A stretch of DNA of 29,845 nucleotides from Lingula anatina. Lineage: Eukaryota > Brachiopoda > Lingulata > Lingulida > Lingulidae. Where the stretch lies: positions 161,706-191,550 of the forward strand of contig NW_019775605.1 of NCBI RefSeq assembly GCF_001039355.2, in the 5' to 3' direction. Position numbers and translations under genes: made by a program. This document shows, piece by piece, positions 8,586 to 18,709 of the stretch (position 1 is the stretch's first letter; every line of letters starts with the position of its first letter). The notes below the pieces were generated by a model, which was given only the letters and a program-made list of their open reading frames with translations, did no database searches and was not told the origin of the DNA.

Positions 8586-9632
8586 TCAGAGCCAGACGTC
8601 TGGGGTAGTAAATGGACATACAGCGTCTGGAGTAGTAAATGGACATACAGCATGCCAGAGCTGTAAAGGCTTATTCTTATAACATTGAGTTATGATACGA
8701 GCGCGTCCTAATGTTTTTCTCATTGCATTCTTCGTGAGTCCAATTAATCTTCCCCAAAAGCCACCAAACCACGGTGCTCTTTTAGGAATGAATTCCCACG
8801 TCACTCTATTTTGACTTAGATATCGACGTACATCTTCATTTTCGAAAAGTTTATTGATTTCATTGGTGGCTGAATGAAAAGTTGTTGCGTTGTCACTAAT
8901 CATTTTCGTAGGTAGTGATCTCCTGGCAGCGAATCTTCGAAATGCATTTATAAATGAAGATGTAGATAAGTCATTCACAACTTCCAGGTGGACGGCGTGA
9001 GTAGCGGAGCAAGTAAATAAACATATGTAGGCTTTCGCTTCACAATTCGTGGACGTTTTGACGTAGAGTGTCCCTGTAAAATCAACTCCAGTGACCGTAA
9101 ACGGGGGAGCATCGTGAACTCTGAACGTTCGTAGAGGCGGAGCAACCGGAGAAGCATAGGGTCTGCCGATCAAGCGTCTGCATATGACACATTTACGTAG
9201 GACGCAGTTGACAGTTTCACGTGCTCTAGGGATCCAAAATCTCTGCCTGATACTTGTTACAGTTGATTGCATGCCGGAATGTAGCGCTCGTTTGTGCACA
9301 TCAATAATCACTAACAAAGTGAATGGATGTTGCCGTGGTAATAGTATCGGGTGTTTTGCGTCGTAAGTCAAGGGTGCGTTTTGTAAGCGACCTGTAAGTC
9401 GTATAATGCCATTACTGTCTAAAAACAAAGAAAGTTGCTTAACAGTATTTGATTTAGATTTTCCTCCTTTCAATGAGTCAAGATCTTGATAGAAAGCTTT
9501 CTCTTGAACACACTTGATCCACATTTCTTCTGCATTAACGATTTCTTCTGCAGAAGGTGAGGCGTTTGTAATTACGTAAGATGACGTCTTGTGTATTTTC
9601 CCCTTCATAACGGCAACAAATCTGAGCACCAA
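8586..9632 (-). pseudogene. BEL/Pao integrase region, truncated and catalytically altered
   Basis: Integrase part of a BEL/Pao Pol. An H2C2-like finger (H113, H118, C148, C151) is followed by the core Asp in TGVDFTG (D184) and the second in ISDNAT (D247). The third acidic residue is missing: where the family has WERLI this copy reads WGRLI (G294, codon 8753-8751). BEL similarity stops at about residue 316 (RARIITQ, ~8685). The remaining residues come from unrelated sequence, including a 27-bp tandem duplication. It is in frame with the RT-RNase H segment upstream, separated by a TGA at 9671-9669; the first codon given here, TTG, is not a real start. Not functional. Confidence 0.9.
8598..8651. 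repeat. 27-bp tandem duplication at the BEL truncation point
   Basis: Two adjacent 27-bp copies, 8598-8624 and 8625-8651, each starting GTCTGG and ending CATACAGC, with one difference (G versus A at the seventh base). The second copy plus the following 46 bp reappears at 15158-15230. They lie in non-BEL sequence at the broken end of the integrase frame. Confidence 0.9.
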
Positions 9633-9668
9633 TGCCGTAACGTTTAATAGTTTCGGAAGCGTGCCATG

Positions 9669-11798
9669 TCAGCCTATGTCGATCACCTTTGAAATGTCTG
9701 TTTTCGTTGTGAGCGGCTGATTTCCTCGCATTCTTTGATTGTTGGCTTTGTCGGAAATATCAGTTTCAACGGAATGACCCTGAACTGCGGTCGCAGGGTC
9801 AATGACATTTGGATTGTTTTTAAAGAGTTGCTCATTCAACGAATCACTTGGGGTGAGTGGGGCAAACTCTGCCCGCTCCGTTCTCAAATGCATTACAGTA
9901 CTGTTGTACTCTCCTATGGGCCAATCTCCATGTGCAAGCCAGGCGGGTCCTTCCCACCATATAGTTGCGATTTCTAGTGACGATACGGTCGTACCGCGTG
10001 TTATGAGATCGGCCGGGTTGTCATCCGTCGGACAATATCTGTATTCGTTGAACAACGACGGTTTGATTTCGTTGACACGATTTCGGACAAACAACAGTAG
10101 GTGTTTGTCGCTTTTAAGCCAGCACAGCACAATTTGGCTGTCTGTCCACAGAGCACATTTCGCAATGTTAATGTTCTCTTTCAGCTGGTCATGAACAAAA
10201 CTTGTGAGGCGGGTTCCTAGAACGGCTGCCATCATTTCAAGGCGCGGAATAGTGATCGTTTTCACTGGGGCGATGCGCGATTTGGACATAACTAAAGTAG
10301 TTTGTTCTCCATTTCGTAGATATACGGCGCATCCATATGCCTTCTCACTGGCGTCGACAAAACAATGTAATTCCATGGGCTGTTGTGACTCCTTGGTGTT
10401 TGAAAAATACTGCCGGGTAACTTTCAGCAATGAACATTGTTCAAGATCAGCAGCAATTTCTTTCCACATTTCGCTTAGTTCTGGAGGTAAAGTTTGATCC
10501 CAATCGAGTTCCGCTTTCCAGAGTTCTTGCATGAACATTTTACCTCGAACAATAACTGGTGCTAACAGACCTAGCGGGTCGTAAACTCGAGAAATGCGAC
10601 TAATCACTTCGCGTTTGGTGACTTGGCTGACTGGGATTTCTTCACCGGACTTGTAAGATAACGTATCTTGTTCAGTGTCCCATATCATTCCCAACATCGG
10701 TGTATTCTTGTGGTCTGCGTGAGCTACTCCGTCAGTTTCGACTATGTTGCGGAGTTTGGGGTCATTGGTAGCCCACGACTGAAGATTGAATCCTGCAGAT
10801 GCAAGCATATCATTTGATTCCTCGTACATTTGAATGGCTTGGTTTGAAGTGTCAGTTCCCGTCACAATATTATCCACGTAGATGTCCCGTTTTAGGGCTT
10901 TGGCGGTGCCATTCTCGGACATATCCAAATGCAAGCGTACTACGGAATTAAGAATGGCTGGACTGGAAATGCTTCCAAAGAGAACTGACGTAAAGCGGTA
11001 CACTTCAAATTTACTTTCAGTGTCTTCTGGATCTTCAAGCCACAAAAATTTCGTAAAATCTCGGTCATCTTCGTGCAATCCTATGTTTAAGAATGCTTTT
11101 TCAATGTCACTAGTGATCGCGACATTGTGAATTCGAAATCTTAAAAAGATTCCAACAAGGTCATTAAGTAGCTGCGGTCCTTTAAATAGACAGTCATTCA
11201 GACTGGGGTCATCAGGTGTGGCCTTTGCGCTGCAGTCGTAAACTATTCGAATTGGTGTTGTAATCGAATCCTTTTTTACAGGGCGGTGAGGCAGGTAATG
11301 TCCACTGGAAGTATCGTCATCGCCTACTTTCTCAATAAAGTTGCGTTTCTCTTGATTCCTGATGATAGTGTCATACACGCGTCGTGTTTCTACTGGTAAC
11401 TTGCGCACGGTATTACGTGTTCGATGACATGCGTTGCGATAATTCGTAGGCAAAGGACTGTGGTCGGTTTTCCACGGCAATTTGGCCACATATTGGTCAT
11501 CACGTTTTTCAATGTAATTTCTCTGGAAATTCTGAAAATCGGAGGGATCCTGGACAGTTTGTTTATTGTCTTTAATGCCAATGGATTCTAGGTTCCAGAA
11601 TTTGTCCAGGGTATCGTCTTCTGCGTTGCGCTGTTTCGCCATGACATGAAAAGCGGTGTCGTTTGCTGTGACGTAGTCATCGGAGTGGGCGGGGCCCGAG
11701 AGTAAGTATCCAAATTTGGAAGCGACAGCGGTGGGCCCTGGACCTCGCACGATTGTATCTTCAACAAAGTCCCAGTAATGATCGGCACCAATTAGCAC
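9669..11798 (-). pseudogene. BEL/Pao reverse transcriptase and RNase H
   Basis: 709 codons. It opens with LIGADHYWDFV, the conserved block at the start of BEL/Pao Pol. RT has the first catalytic Asp in TSDIEKAFLNI (D231) and the YVDN box (307-310), the BEL/Pao variant of YXDD. RNase H shows D482 (FVDASEKAYG), E521 (IPRLEMMAA) and D553 (WTDSQ), so this part looks chemically intact. It is one frame away from gag-protease; the frames cross near 11810-11806. It stops at TGA 9671-9669, and the same frame then continues as integrase, so the TGA is probably a premature stop in what is normally one long Pol. No independent start is expected. Confidence 0.92.
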
Positions 11799-13501
11799 AG
11801 AGACGAAAAAGGCGATCTGTCATCAGATGGTGTGTGAGCCAGTCTCAAGTTCCTTAAGTGGGACAAATTGCCTGTCCTACGTGTCACTAAATTATGGAGT
11901 GGAGCGGAAATTTCAGGAACGACGACTGCGTTAATATCAACAAATTCTTTTGATGTTGTTTTCAAGGAGATTGTGATGATGTCAAAAGTCTGAGGTTGTT
12001 TACAGTCCATTCCAAATACAGACAAATTGATCTCCTCAGAATGAGTTGGCTGGAGCTGAAGTTTATGAACAAGCTCTTCTGTAATGAATGATCTGGTCGC
12101 TCCTTCGTCGAACAAGACCCCACTAGTTGCCGATAATTGGAAGGGTGTTTGTTTGTTGGAGACCTCCACGATAGCCGTTTTTAACAAGACAACATTCCTT
12201 TGATTTTTTGCCCCTTGAGTGAAGGTGCTCGCCGCATGTTCCACAGCAGGCGGTTCCCGCGCTTTCTGAGGGGCGCTTGGTTCACTGTTTTGCTTAGCAT
12301 GAAGGGCGGTGTGGTGTTTTCCATTGCAACTTCTGCAGCGAAATTTAGACAGGCATTTTCGGCTTGTATGGTTGGGCGTAAGACAGTTAAAGCATAAATT
12401 GTCTCTTTTTGCTATTTCAAAGCGTTTTTCCTGTTCCGACACAACTGGGCACGTGATAGAGCTATGTTCATTTTTGCAGAAAGCGCATTTCAATTTTCTT
12501 TTCGGCTTGTTCGTCGTTTTCTTCGTGTTACTATTGGTGAAAAACGCAGCAGTGGGTCGGTACGATTTCTCTTGGTTGAACCCGTCTATTTCTCCAGCTT
12601 GTAGGGCGTCGATCTCAGACTTAAGTGTAGTGCGCAGATTGGCGATTGACCATTCATTGTTTCCATGCGCTCTTGCGATTTGTCTGCGCGTGTTGGCAGG
12701 CAATTTATCTAGAATCATAGGAATCAAGAGTTCTCCATAACTTTGTTCTTCTTTTCCTAAAGAGCTGAGTCCTCTAATGAAAGTCTCGATCCTATCGTAG
12801 AAAAATCTCAATGATTTTATATCTTCATCGGGGCGTGGAAGCTCCCAAAGAGCTCTCATGAATGCATTAATGATTTTGTGAGTTTGTCCATACCTTTCTC
12901 GAAGAAGTTCCTTCGCATTTTCGTAATTATTAGCCGTAAGCTGTAATCCCGCGATTGTAGAAAACGGTTCGCCGTCCAACTGCGCCCGTAAAAACTGGAA
13001 TTTCTCGATAGTTGACAGCGTCTCGTTTTCATCTATAGCACTGACGAAGTCGTCGTTGAAAGCGGGCCATTGAAGGAGATTTCCATCAAACCTGGATAGG
13101 ATGAGTTTGGGGAGCCTGTAATTTCGTTTCATGTTGCTCCGCGGAGGGTCATGACTTGGAGTGGGAGCGTTAGAAATCGAAGGCTCGCTTCGGCGTTCTT
13201 CTGACTGTATATTTTCTTTATGTTTTCGAATGCAACGGAGCTTCTCTTTAGCTGAAAACATAAATTCGTCTGCTTCGGCAACGCCGTCTTCCATCTTTTC
13301 ATCTGAAAGTTTGGACAGAATTCTTTCGTCTAATGTTTTTAGATAGTCCATCTTTTCCTCGATTAGTTCGTACGTTAAGTCCAATGTTTCCACATTTTCT
13401 ACGGACGGCTCATCAGACATCAAACTTGATGCTCGTTGAAACAGCTTCGTTAGCTGGGCTCGGTTCGCCGACCGGAGTTTTTGATTTCTCTCTGCAGCCA
13501 T
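11792..13501 (-). pseudogene. BEL/Pao Gag and aspartic protease
   Basis: I place the start at the ATG at 13501, 6 bp after the primer-binding-site candidate; a GTG 15 bp upstream is not needed. It has about 569 residues: a helical N-terminus; a DUF1759-type BEL Gag region (~130-275, with PKLILSRFDGNLLQWPAF); three Cys/His knuckles at ~339-402 (CX2CX3HX4C, CX2CX4HX4C and CX2CX4HX3H, the last typical of BEL); and a retropepsin-like domain around LFDEGATRSFIT (catalytic Asp about residue 465). The frame ends early in SPFSSLC, where the family would run on into the LIGADHYW block, which is found in another frame. That marks a 1-nt indel or, less likely, programmed frameshifting. Confidence 0.88.
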
Positions 13502-13507
13502 AGTTAT

Positions 13508-13523
13508 CCTGGTCACGGCACCA
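13508..13523 (-). promoter_or_regulatory. Candidate primer-binding site of the BEL element
   Basis: The minus strand reads TGGTGCCGTGACCAGG, starting 5 nt after the LTR end and ending 6 bp before the gag ATG. The initial TGG fits a tRNA 3' CCA, and position between LTR and gag is as expected. I cannot name the tRNA with confidence. Confidence 0.65.
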
Positions 13524-13528
13524 AAAAA

Positions 13529-13789
13529 TGTCGATATGCGGTTCAGAGAAAAAACGAGAGTTGAAAAAACTACACGTTTATTATCTACAGAGACTTATCA
13601 AAAACTACCCACTCAATGAGCAGGGCGTGAATACGGTAATGTGCCAAGCATTTCGACGGGCCCAGTCAATCCGACCACAAAAATTATTTTATAAAATTAA
13701 TTTTTCTGGGCTCAAACAATTAGTCCATACCTCAAAATCATGGGACAGAATTTTTTTCTTGTTCCGATTGTTCGACCACATCGTCGACA
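13529..13789 (-). repeat. BEL/Pao 5' LTR candidate (261 bp)
   Basis: On the minus strand it begins TGTCGA (13789) and ends TCGACA (13529), giving 6-bp terminal inverted repeats and TG...CA ends. It contains TATAAAA at 13693-13687 and AATAAA at 13582-13577, in the right order for U3-R-U5. Five T residues separate it from the primer-binding site. Its partner 3' LTR is absent because the element is truncated, so the outer edge rests on motif fit only. The small plus-strand frame across it (13528-13800) is a shadow. Confidence 0.65.
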
Positions 13790-15155
13790 AGACTCGGTAA
13801 ATTTTCAAGCCAGTGAAATAGATGCTGCATGCCTCGGCCCTTTGTCAATTGTTGTCCTTTCAATAGCTCTCGTCAATGAGGAAGAAACAATTAACTGAAG
13901 ATCTAATCTGGAAGCATGACGTACCTGTTTTTCCTTTGTCCCCGATGACAATAATAGTGCTTATAGACATACAAATTTTGCTAATTAAGCAGACTTGCCC
14001 TCGCTGACTGATTCATCACGCCCGTAACTGGGGGGGGGGGGGGGTTAAAAAAAGGTCTATTCTGGATGAAACCAAATATCGACAGTGGGTAGAATACGTC
14101 GTAAACACCTTCATATAGACCATATATCGCGTTTGCTAGCAATAAAAAGTTTGGGAAGAATAAGCAATTTATTTTCAAGTTCGATTGAAATATATATGCA
14201 GATGGGGAAACGTTCTTGAAGTCAACACCGCAAGATCTTACATTTACTACAATCGACCGAAAGATCAGCGGGATCGACCGCCCAGACTTCTTGGCGCCAA
14301 ATACCACGCGCTGTCAAAATCTGACGAACACGTGTCGCTGTTCACCTACATGGATAACTGATTTGTCAACAATAAAAATGACGTCTTCCTTAACTCCATG
14401 GGAGCTTCATAGAGAGTTCCACTGGGTATTTACGTTACCTGTGAGTCACTTTCTATTTCCCCAGATGCATGAAATGTTGATAATATTTAGCGTAATCCAC
14501 GACGAACTCCATTCCTGTGACCCCCCTCCCCAAAATGGGACCGTCTTCATTAACATGTGGTTTGCGCTATGCTGGAGCAGGCCAGCTAAAACCAGTCTCT
14601 CATTTCTGCATGTGCTCAATTCTCACGTCAAATTATAAATGCACCTATTTTGTGAAAATTATGGCAAGTAAATGCTTTTTTACCTTCGGGTTGTATCAGT
14701 GGGGTTTTCAATATGCACCGTGGTTTGTGCACAGCGGGAGTATATAAGTAAGAAAATCGGAAGAGTGCAAGAAAGATACTGTATGTCTATCGGCACAGGT
14801 ACGCTCCGTATTTTGCCTTTTCTCAATACGTTTTTATATGACATGCTTTTTAAATAAAATACTTAATAGTAATTTGAAGTTACACTGATTTCCGTTTGAG
14901 TACCAGTTGGTATTCTTTGATACGGGTGATTGAATTTTCTTCGGAAGTACGTACGTCTACGCCTCGAGGCTGAGCAAGCCTTGCGGGTTGAAAACAACTG
15001 ATCTCAGACTGGTAAAAAATTTCAATTCGGTTGATTTCAGTTGTCATATTAAAATTCAAGTAGGGCGTACGTAAATCACATAACTAGTTTAAGTCCACTA
15101 AAGCTACCGGTTTCAAATATAAGTGATCGGCCTTTGTTTACAACACCTGTCTTCG
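13790..15155. other. Non-coding stretch with 15-G run
   Basis: No supported gene. A run of 15 G lies at 14030-14044 followed by TTAAAAAAA. A 140-codon open frame at 14216-14638 lacks domains, repeats or splice context. Nothing else recognised. Confidence 0.6.
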
Positions 15156-15156
15156 N
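15156..15156. other. Single ambiguous base (N), possible contig join
   Basis: The only N in the window. It lies immediately before a 73-bp segment identical to the BEL truncation junction, so this may be an assembly seam. Confidence 0.9.
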
Positions 15157-15157
15157 G

Positions 15158-15230
15158 GTCTGGAGTAGTAAATGGACATACAGCATGCCAGAGCTGTAAA
15201 GGCTTATTCTTATAACATTGAGTTATGATA
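15158..15230. repeat. Second copy of the 73-bp BEL-junction segment
   Basis: Identical by eye to 8625-8697 over 73 bp in the same orientation (GTCTGGAGTAGTAAATGG ... GAGTTATGATA). Past the right edge the two loci differ. The last ~12 bp encode the BEL integrase residues IITQ on the minus strand, so the copy includes a piece of the broken element and not only a foreign repeat. Confidence 0.9.
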
Positions 15231-15238
15231 GTATCAAT

Positions 15239-15560
15239 ATACAGGATGAATCTGGAAATTGGCTTGATGGGATCATTTTTCTTGAATTTATGTGCTTTTT
15301 GTTTTATTTTTCAACATATAGTATATGGCATAAAGATAACACCTTTCATAAAAACTTAAAGGACTGACAAATGTGACTTAGATACAGGTTGAATATCAAA
15401 ACCAGCTTCATCAGAGTTTTTTTTTAAAAGTGATGCGGTTTTTTTTTTTTCAGTATGTATTATTCTTATTCTTCAAACTTTCAGGACTGAAAAATAAGAC
15501 TTAGATACAACTGGCATTTTAAAACCAGTCTGATCGTATACCAGTACTTTTTTTGTTGTT
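15239..15560. repeat. Diverged dispersed repeat family, first cluster
   Basis: Degenerate units start near 15239, 15382 and 15504 with a core like ATACAGxTGAATxTxxAAACCAGCTTGAT followed by a T-rich run. Units 2 and 3 are preceded by CAAACTTTCAGGACTGA-like sequence. Related units recur near 18850 (ATACAGCTCAAATTGG, then ACCAGCTTGATTGGA), near 18480 and near 19167. Spacing inside the cluster is about 120-145 bp. Origin unknown. Confidence 0.5.
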
Positions 15561-16020
15561 GTAATTAAAGGAGTTTGTGTGTATGTGTGTGGAAAATTTA
15601 ATTTTTTTTTCATCATGGTAATTTCAAAGTATGCCTTTGAACTTCAATGGGCCTAAAGACTTTTGCTAGTCTCATTTCTAAATACCTATCATCTGCAGTA
15701 CAACATTGAAATTGGTGGTGATTATAAGCATTATGTATGTAGTATTGCATCAAACTTGAAGAAAACCCTATTTTGGGCACTGTCGCAGTAATGACAATTT
15801 AAAGTAAACCAGATACTTACAATTCTCAAACCTACAGAAAAGAATGGTAGGACTGAAATACAGCTTGTGACCATAAATACAATAAAAAGAAAACGGTGTG
15901 ACTTATTTTGGAACTTATAAAAAAGATACATAGAATTGATGTTTGTTTTATTTTGTTTGTTGCCCCAGTTATGCTTTACAATGTTTAACTTTAATTACTG
16001 TTATGATGTTTTTAGACATC
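15561..16020. other. AT-rich non-coding stretch
   Basis: Contains a TG/GT-rich patch near 15570-15590 and poly-T runs. No gene or structured RNA recognised. Confidence 0.6.
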
Positions 16021-16075
16021 CCCCGTCCCAATACAATACAATATAGTTTATTTCATGTCAGAAAGAATAAATGTA
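16021..16075 (-). repeat. Possible 3' tail of a non-LTR retroelement
   Basis: On the minus strand, TTCTTTCTGACATGAAATAA leads into CTATATTGTATTGTATTG: an AATAAA-like signal then a short TATTG tandem tail, as at 3' ends of many mollusc LINEs or SINEs. Very short, no coding part and no target-site duplication found. Confidence 0.35.
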
Positions 16076-16756
16076 CAAACATTAGCTGAGTAGCTATTCA
16101 CCGACAGAATAAATTAAATAATGATATAGTGTTTACTACTATTGTTTCTAACTACTTCTGTTGATTGAAATTACAACAGGAAAATAAGGCCTATAGCAGC
16201 TGCCATAGTATGATACATTATTATAGTGGGTAATTAATTAAGTTTACATTGAGACATCATCATTTCAGTGCAAATTTATCATTTACTGTATACGTTGCAG
16301 AGATTACACTTGCACTTAGGTCCTTCCCATTTTTTAATCATTGTTTTCACTTCATTCAGACTAACACAAGCTTTTGGGTATTTTGTGGCTTTGAGGTTAA
16401 GCATGTTTTTGAAGTGGTTGTGACAATTTCCTTGATAAGTTTAAAACAAGTTTTATTTTTTGTTGTGTCACAATAAAGACTTCTCTGACATCTATTAATA
16501 GTAAATTAAAGTATATACATTAGGAGTGCATGCTGAGCTAGATGTAATTGGATAAAAAGTTTGCTGTTATAATATAAAGAGAAGGGGAGGTGGTGAACAA
16601 TGCTAATTGAAAGCTAATTAACATTTGATAGCATCTCTGTCATTCCAGAAGAAAGGGTACAATTCCAAAATGAGAAATGCAGAAATATGAACTTTGCAAA
16701 ACTGGAAAACTTTTCACAATATTTTAATGAAGGGTAGCAGAAGAATTTTAACCCAC

Positions 16757-17279
16757 TGTTGTCCGGTCGTATTACTTAATTATAGTCATCTCCGGTCGTA
16801 TTACTAGTCATCTTTGTTTTGTTATGCAAATGATTTGCTCAGTATATATATGGCCAGCAGTAGTTCTCGGCATGGCCACGTTTGTAATTGACGAGCAGAA
16901 GGCTCAGGTCGCCAAGTCCCAAGATTTAGTGTAGTTACTTCGGCATAATCTGTGGATCACCATCGGGCGGGAAAAGCCACATTTCTTTGTATGTATTGTT
17001 AACCATTTGCACAATGTATATGTTAAAGCATAAGTCGTTTTGTCTAGCCAAATTTATAGTATGCACAACATTTCCCATTTCTTATACTTAATTCATTATT
17101 TCTTTTTATATTTGTATTCAGTTTATATTATATTTGTGTGTTTTTATATTATCAGTTTGGTGTTTTTATTTCATTATTTTGTTATTTTTAGTTTCACCAT
17201 GTCCATGTCAGTGTGTGCGTGAATAAAGGTGTGAACATTTTCCTGTTGTTTGTGTTCGTTTGACGTGGGATCCACAACA
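16757..17279 (+). mobile_element. Solo LTR, 523 bp, with 5-bp target-site duplication
   Basis: It begins TGTTGTCC and ends GGATCCACAACA, giving 6-bp inverted ends TGTTGT/ACAACA. CCCAC directly precedes (16752-16756) and follows (17280-17284) it, a perfect 5-bp target-site duplication. Inside are a duplicated TCCGGTCGTATTACT (near 16761 and 16791), an octamer ATGCAAAT at 16824-16831, a TATATATA box at 16843-16850 and AATAAA at 17222-17227 followed by a GT-rich stretch. These are U3, R and U5 hallmarks in order. No internal region remains, so it is the product of LTR-LTR recombination. The family is not the Gypsy or BEL copy at the left, as far as I can see. Confidence 0.9.
16824..16850 (+). 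promoter_or_regulatory. Octamer plus TATA core promoter inside the solo LTR
   Basis: ATGCAAAT, a perfect POU-type octamer, lies about 11 bp upstream of TATATATA. This is the expected pol II promoter of the LTR, reading rightward. With no internal region it could now drive flanking DNA; that is inference. Confidence 0.55.
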
Positions 17280-17284
17280 CCCAC

Positions 17285-18589
17285 ACCATTACTGTGTAAC
17301 TGAGGATTAGCTTCACTGATTAATACACTAGTACATGTATAAACATTGTTTTCCATTAGGTATGAAATGGCAGGTTGACAGGCATGACATGGAAGCCAAT
17401 AATATACTGCAGCTGTCATTACTGGTTTCAACCTGGCAGTTAAAAACAGTATCAATAAGATAAGATAAAATAATAATTTACGAAATAAATAAAAATACAA
17501 ATGTATAAAATTGGGAATCTTTTGCCCTGTAAAAGTCCCATTATCCTAAAAATGTATGCCAAAAGTTTTACCTTCATAGTGTCATTTATGACCTTCCAGA
17601 TTAGATTCCTAAATTGGACTTTATAATTGGTACATTTCAACTAACTTTCTGCTGTTTTCTTTCAATCCAGATAAGTTACAGTTGGATACCTTGTATAATG
17701 TATAACAATGAAGTACCTTGTATTACTTTTGACTAGGACAGTAGTATTTCAGTTTTTAGATAAACAGGAATTAAGATGAACCACTATATGAAGAATTTGT
17801 AGTATTCTAATGGGTAGATTGTGAGTTATTGCAGAGCATGAATCATGGAAACCAGTTCAGAATGTCTCAGTATTGTCTGCAGATCACCATTCTGTACTTG
17901 TCTTCCAACATATGGTATCAGTGCACGTACTATTAACTTTCTACAAAATAAAGTTTATTTAACAATTAAGATATATTGGTTTGTATGGTCAGTCTTCAGT
18001 TGTCCCTTGTCAGACATGCTGAAACTGTCGGTCCCATCGGTCATGACCAGGAAAATTTGTCTGGACCAGTAGAAAATTTGACTTGGTCGGTCCAAAGGAC
18101 TGACAAGAGTTTTAAGAACCGCAATTTTGAATTTACAGTCATCTTTCGACATACTTCACTAATAAAATTATATAAAACCCAAAGCGTTTTTTCCCTTCCA
18201 TTTCATACCTATCACATTAACAAACAAAGTAAGCTACCCTAATCGTACTGGTAGCATCTGTCTCAAAGGAATAGAGTGATTTTCAGTCCAACAAAAATCC
18301 ATTCAGTCCGTCAAATTTTTCATTACTGACGGTCCAAATGTCTGGCCATTTTGAAAAGTTTTCAGCACGTCTGCCTTGTGGATAATTAATACTAGCTGCA
18401 AACTAATAACTTAGAATTTCTTAAATGCCATATTCAGTAATGTTCCAAAATTGACTTACAATAGGACTACTAGTAAATTACAGCTTGAATTAGAAAATAA
18501 GCTGCATTGGATTCTTTTTCTGGAAGTGCCCACTAATGCAGTTTTTTGTTGAATTTTCATTTTTCACATATTGGCATTTTCAGTGTGGG
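17285..18589. other. Non-coding stretch with GGTCC/GACTGAC-rich interval
   Basis: No supported gene. 17990-18370 repeatedly uses GTCAGTC, TCGGTCC, GTCTGGACC and GGTCCAAA in both orientations (TTTGTCTGGACC near 18056; GGTCCAAATGTCTGG near 18331), which suggests a degraded transposon with imperfect inverted ends. I could not assign a family. Several 60-90-codon frames overlap here on both strands and look like shadows. Confidence 0.4.
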
Positions 18590-18709
18590 ACTTGGAACTC
18601 TCAGAGGCATGAAGCTGTATGGTAGTTACACTTAGAACTCTCAGAGGCATGAAGCTGTATGGTAGTTACACTTAGAACTCTCAGAGGCATGAAGCTGTAT
18701 GGTAGTTAC
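18590..18709. repeat. 40-bp minisatellite, three copies
   Basis: Three head-to-tail 40-bp units at 18590-18629, 18630-18669 and 18670-18709, each containing GAACTCTCAGAGGCATGAAG. The first differs from the others by one base (CTTGG versus CTTAG); the other two are identical. Near-identity means recent expansion or conversion. Confidence 0.97.

Larger units (their letters stand above)
8685..13789 (-). mobile_element. Degenerate BEL/Pao LTR retrotransposon, 3'-truncated
   Basis: Minus-strand order: 5' LTR candidate (13789-13529), primer-binding-site candidate (13523-13508), gag-protease (13501-11792), RT-RNase H (11798-9669), integrase (9632-~8685). There are at least three lesions: a frameshift near the T5 run at 11810-11806, an in-frame TGA at 9671-9669 and loss of the integrase core Glu. 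The 3' end of pol and the 3' LTR are absent; beyond ~8685 lies other sequence, then the Gypsy leader. Both retroelements face the same way, so one may have landed in or beside the other. Confidence 0.9.

Noticed and set aside
13528-13800. 90-codon plus-strand frame
   Set aside because: It coincides with the BEL LTR in antisense.
14030-14044. 15-G run as a G-quadruplex or regulatory site
   Set aside because: A pure homopolymer without further G tracts; more likely a mononucleotide repeat or length error.
14216-14638. 140-codon plus-strand open frame
   Set aside because: No domain, no splice or promoter context, and composition like the surrounding non-coding DNA; likely chance.
17955-18242. 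Overlapping 65-88-codon frames on both strands
   Set aside because: Both strands are open because of a GTC/GAC-rich repeat; neither resembles a known protein.
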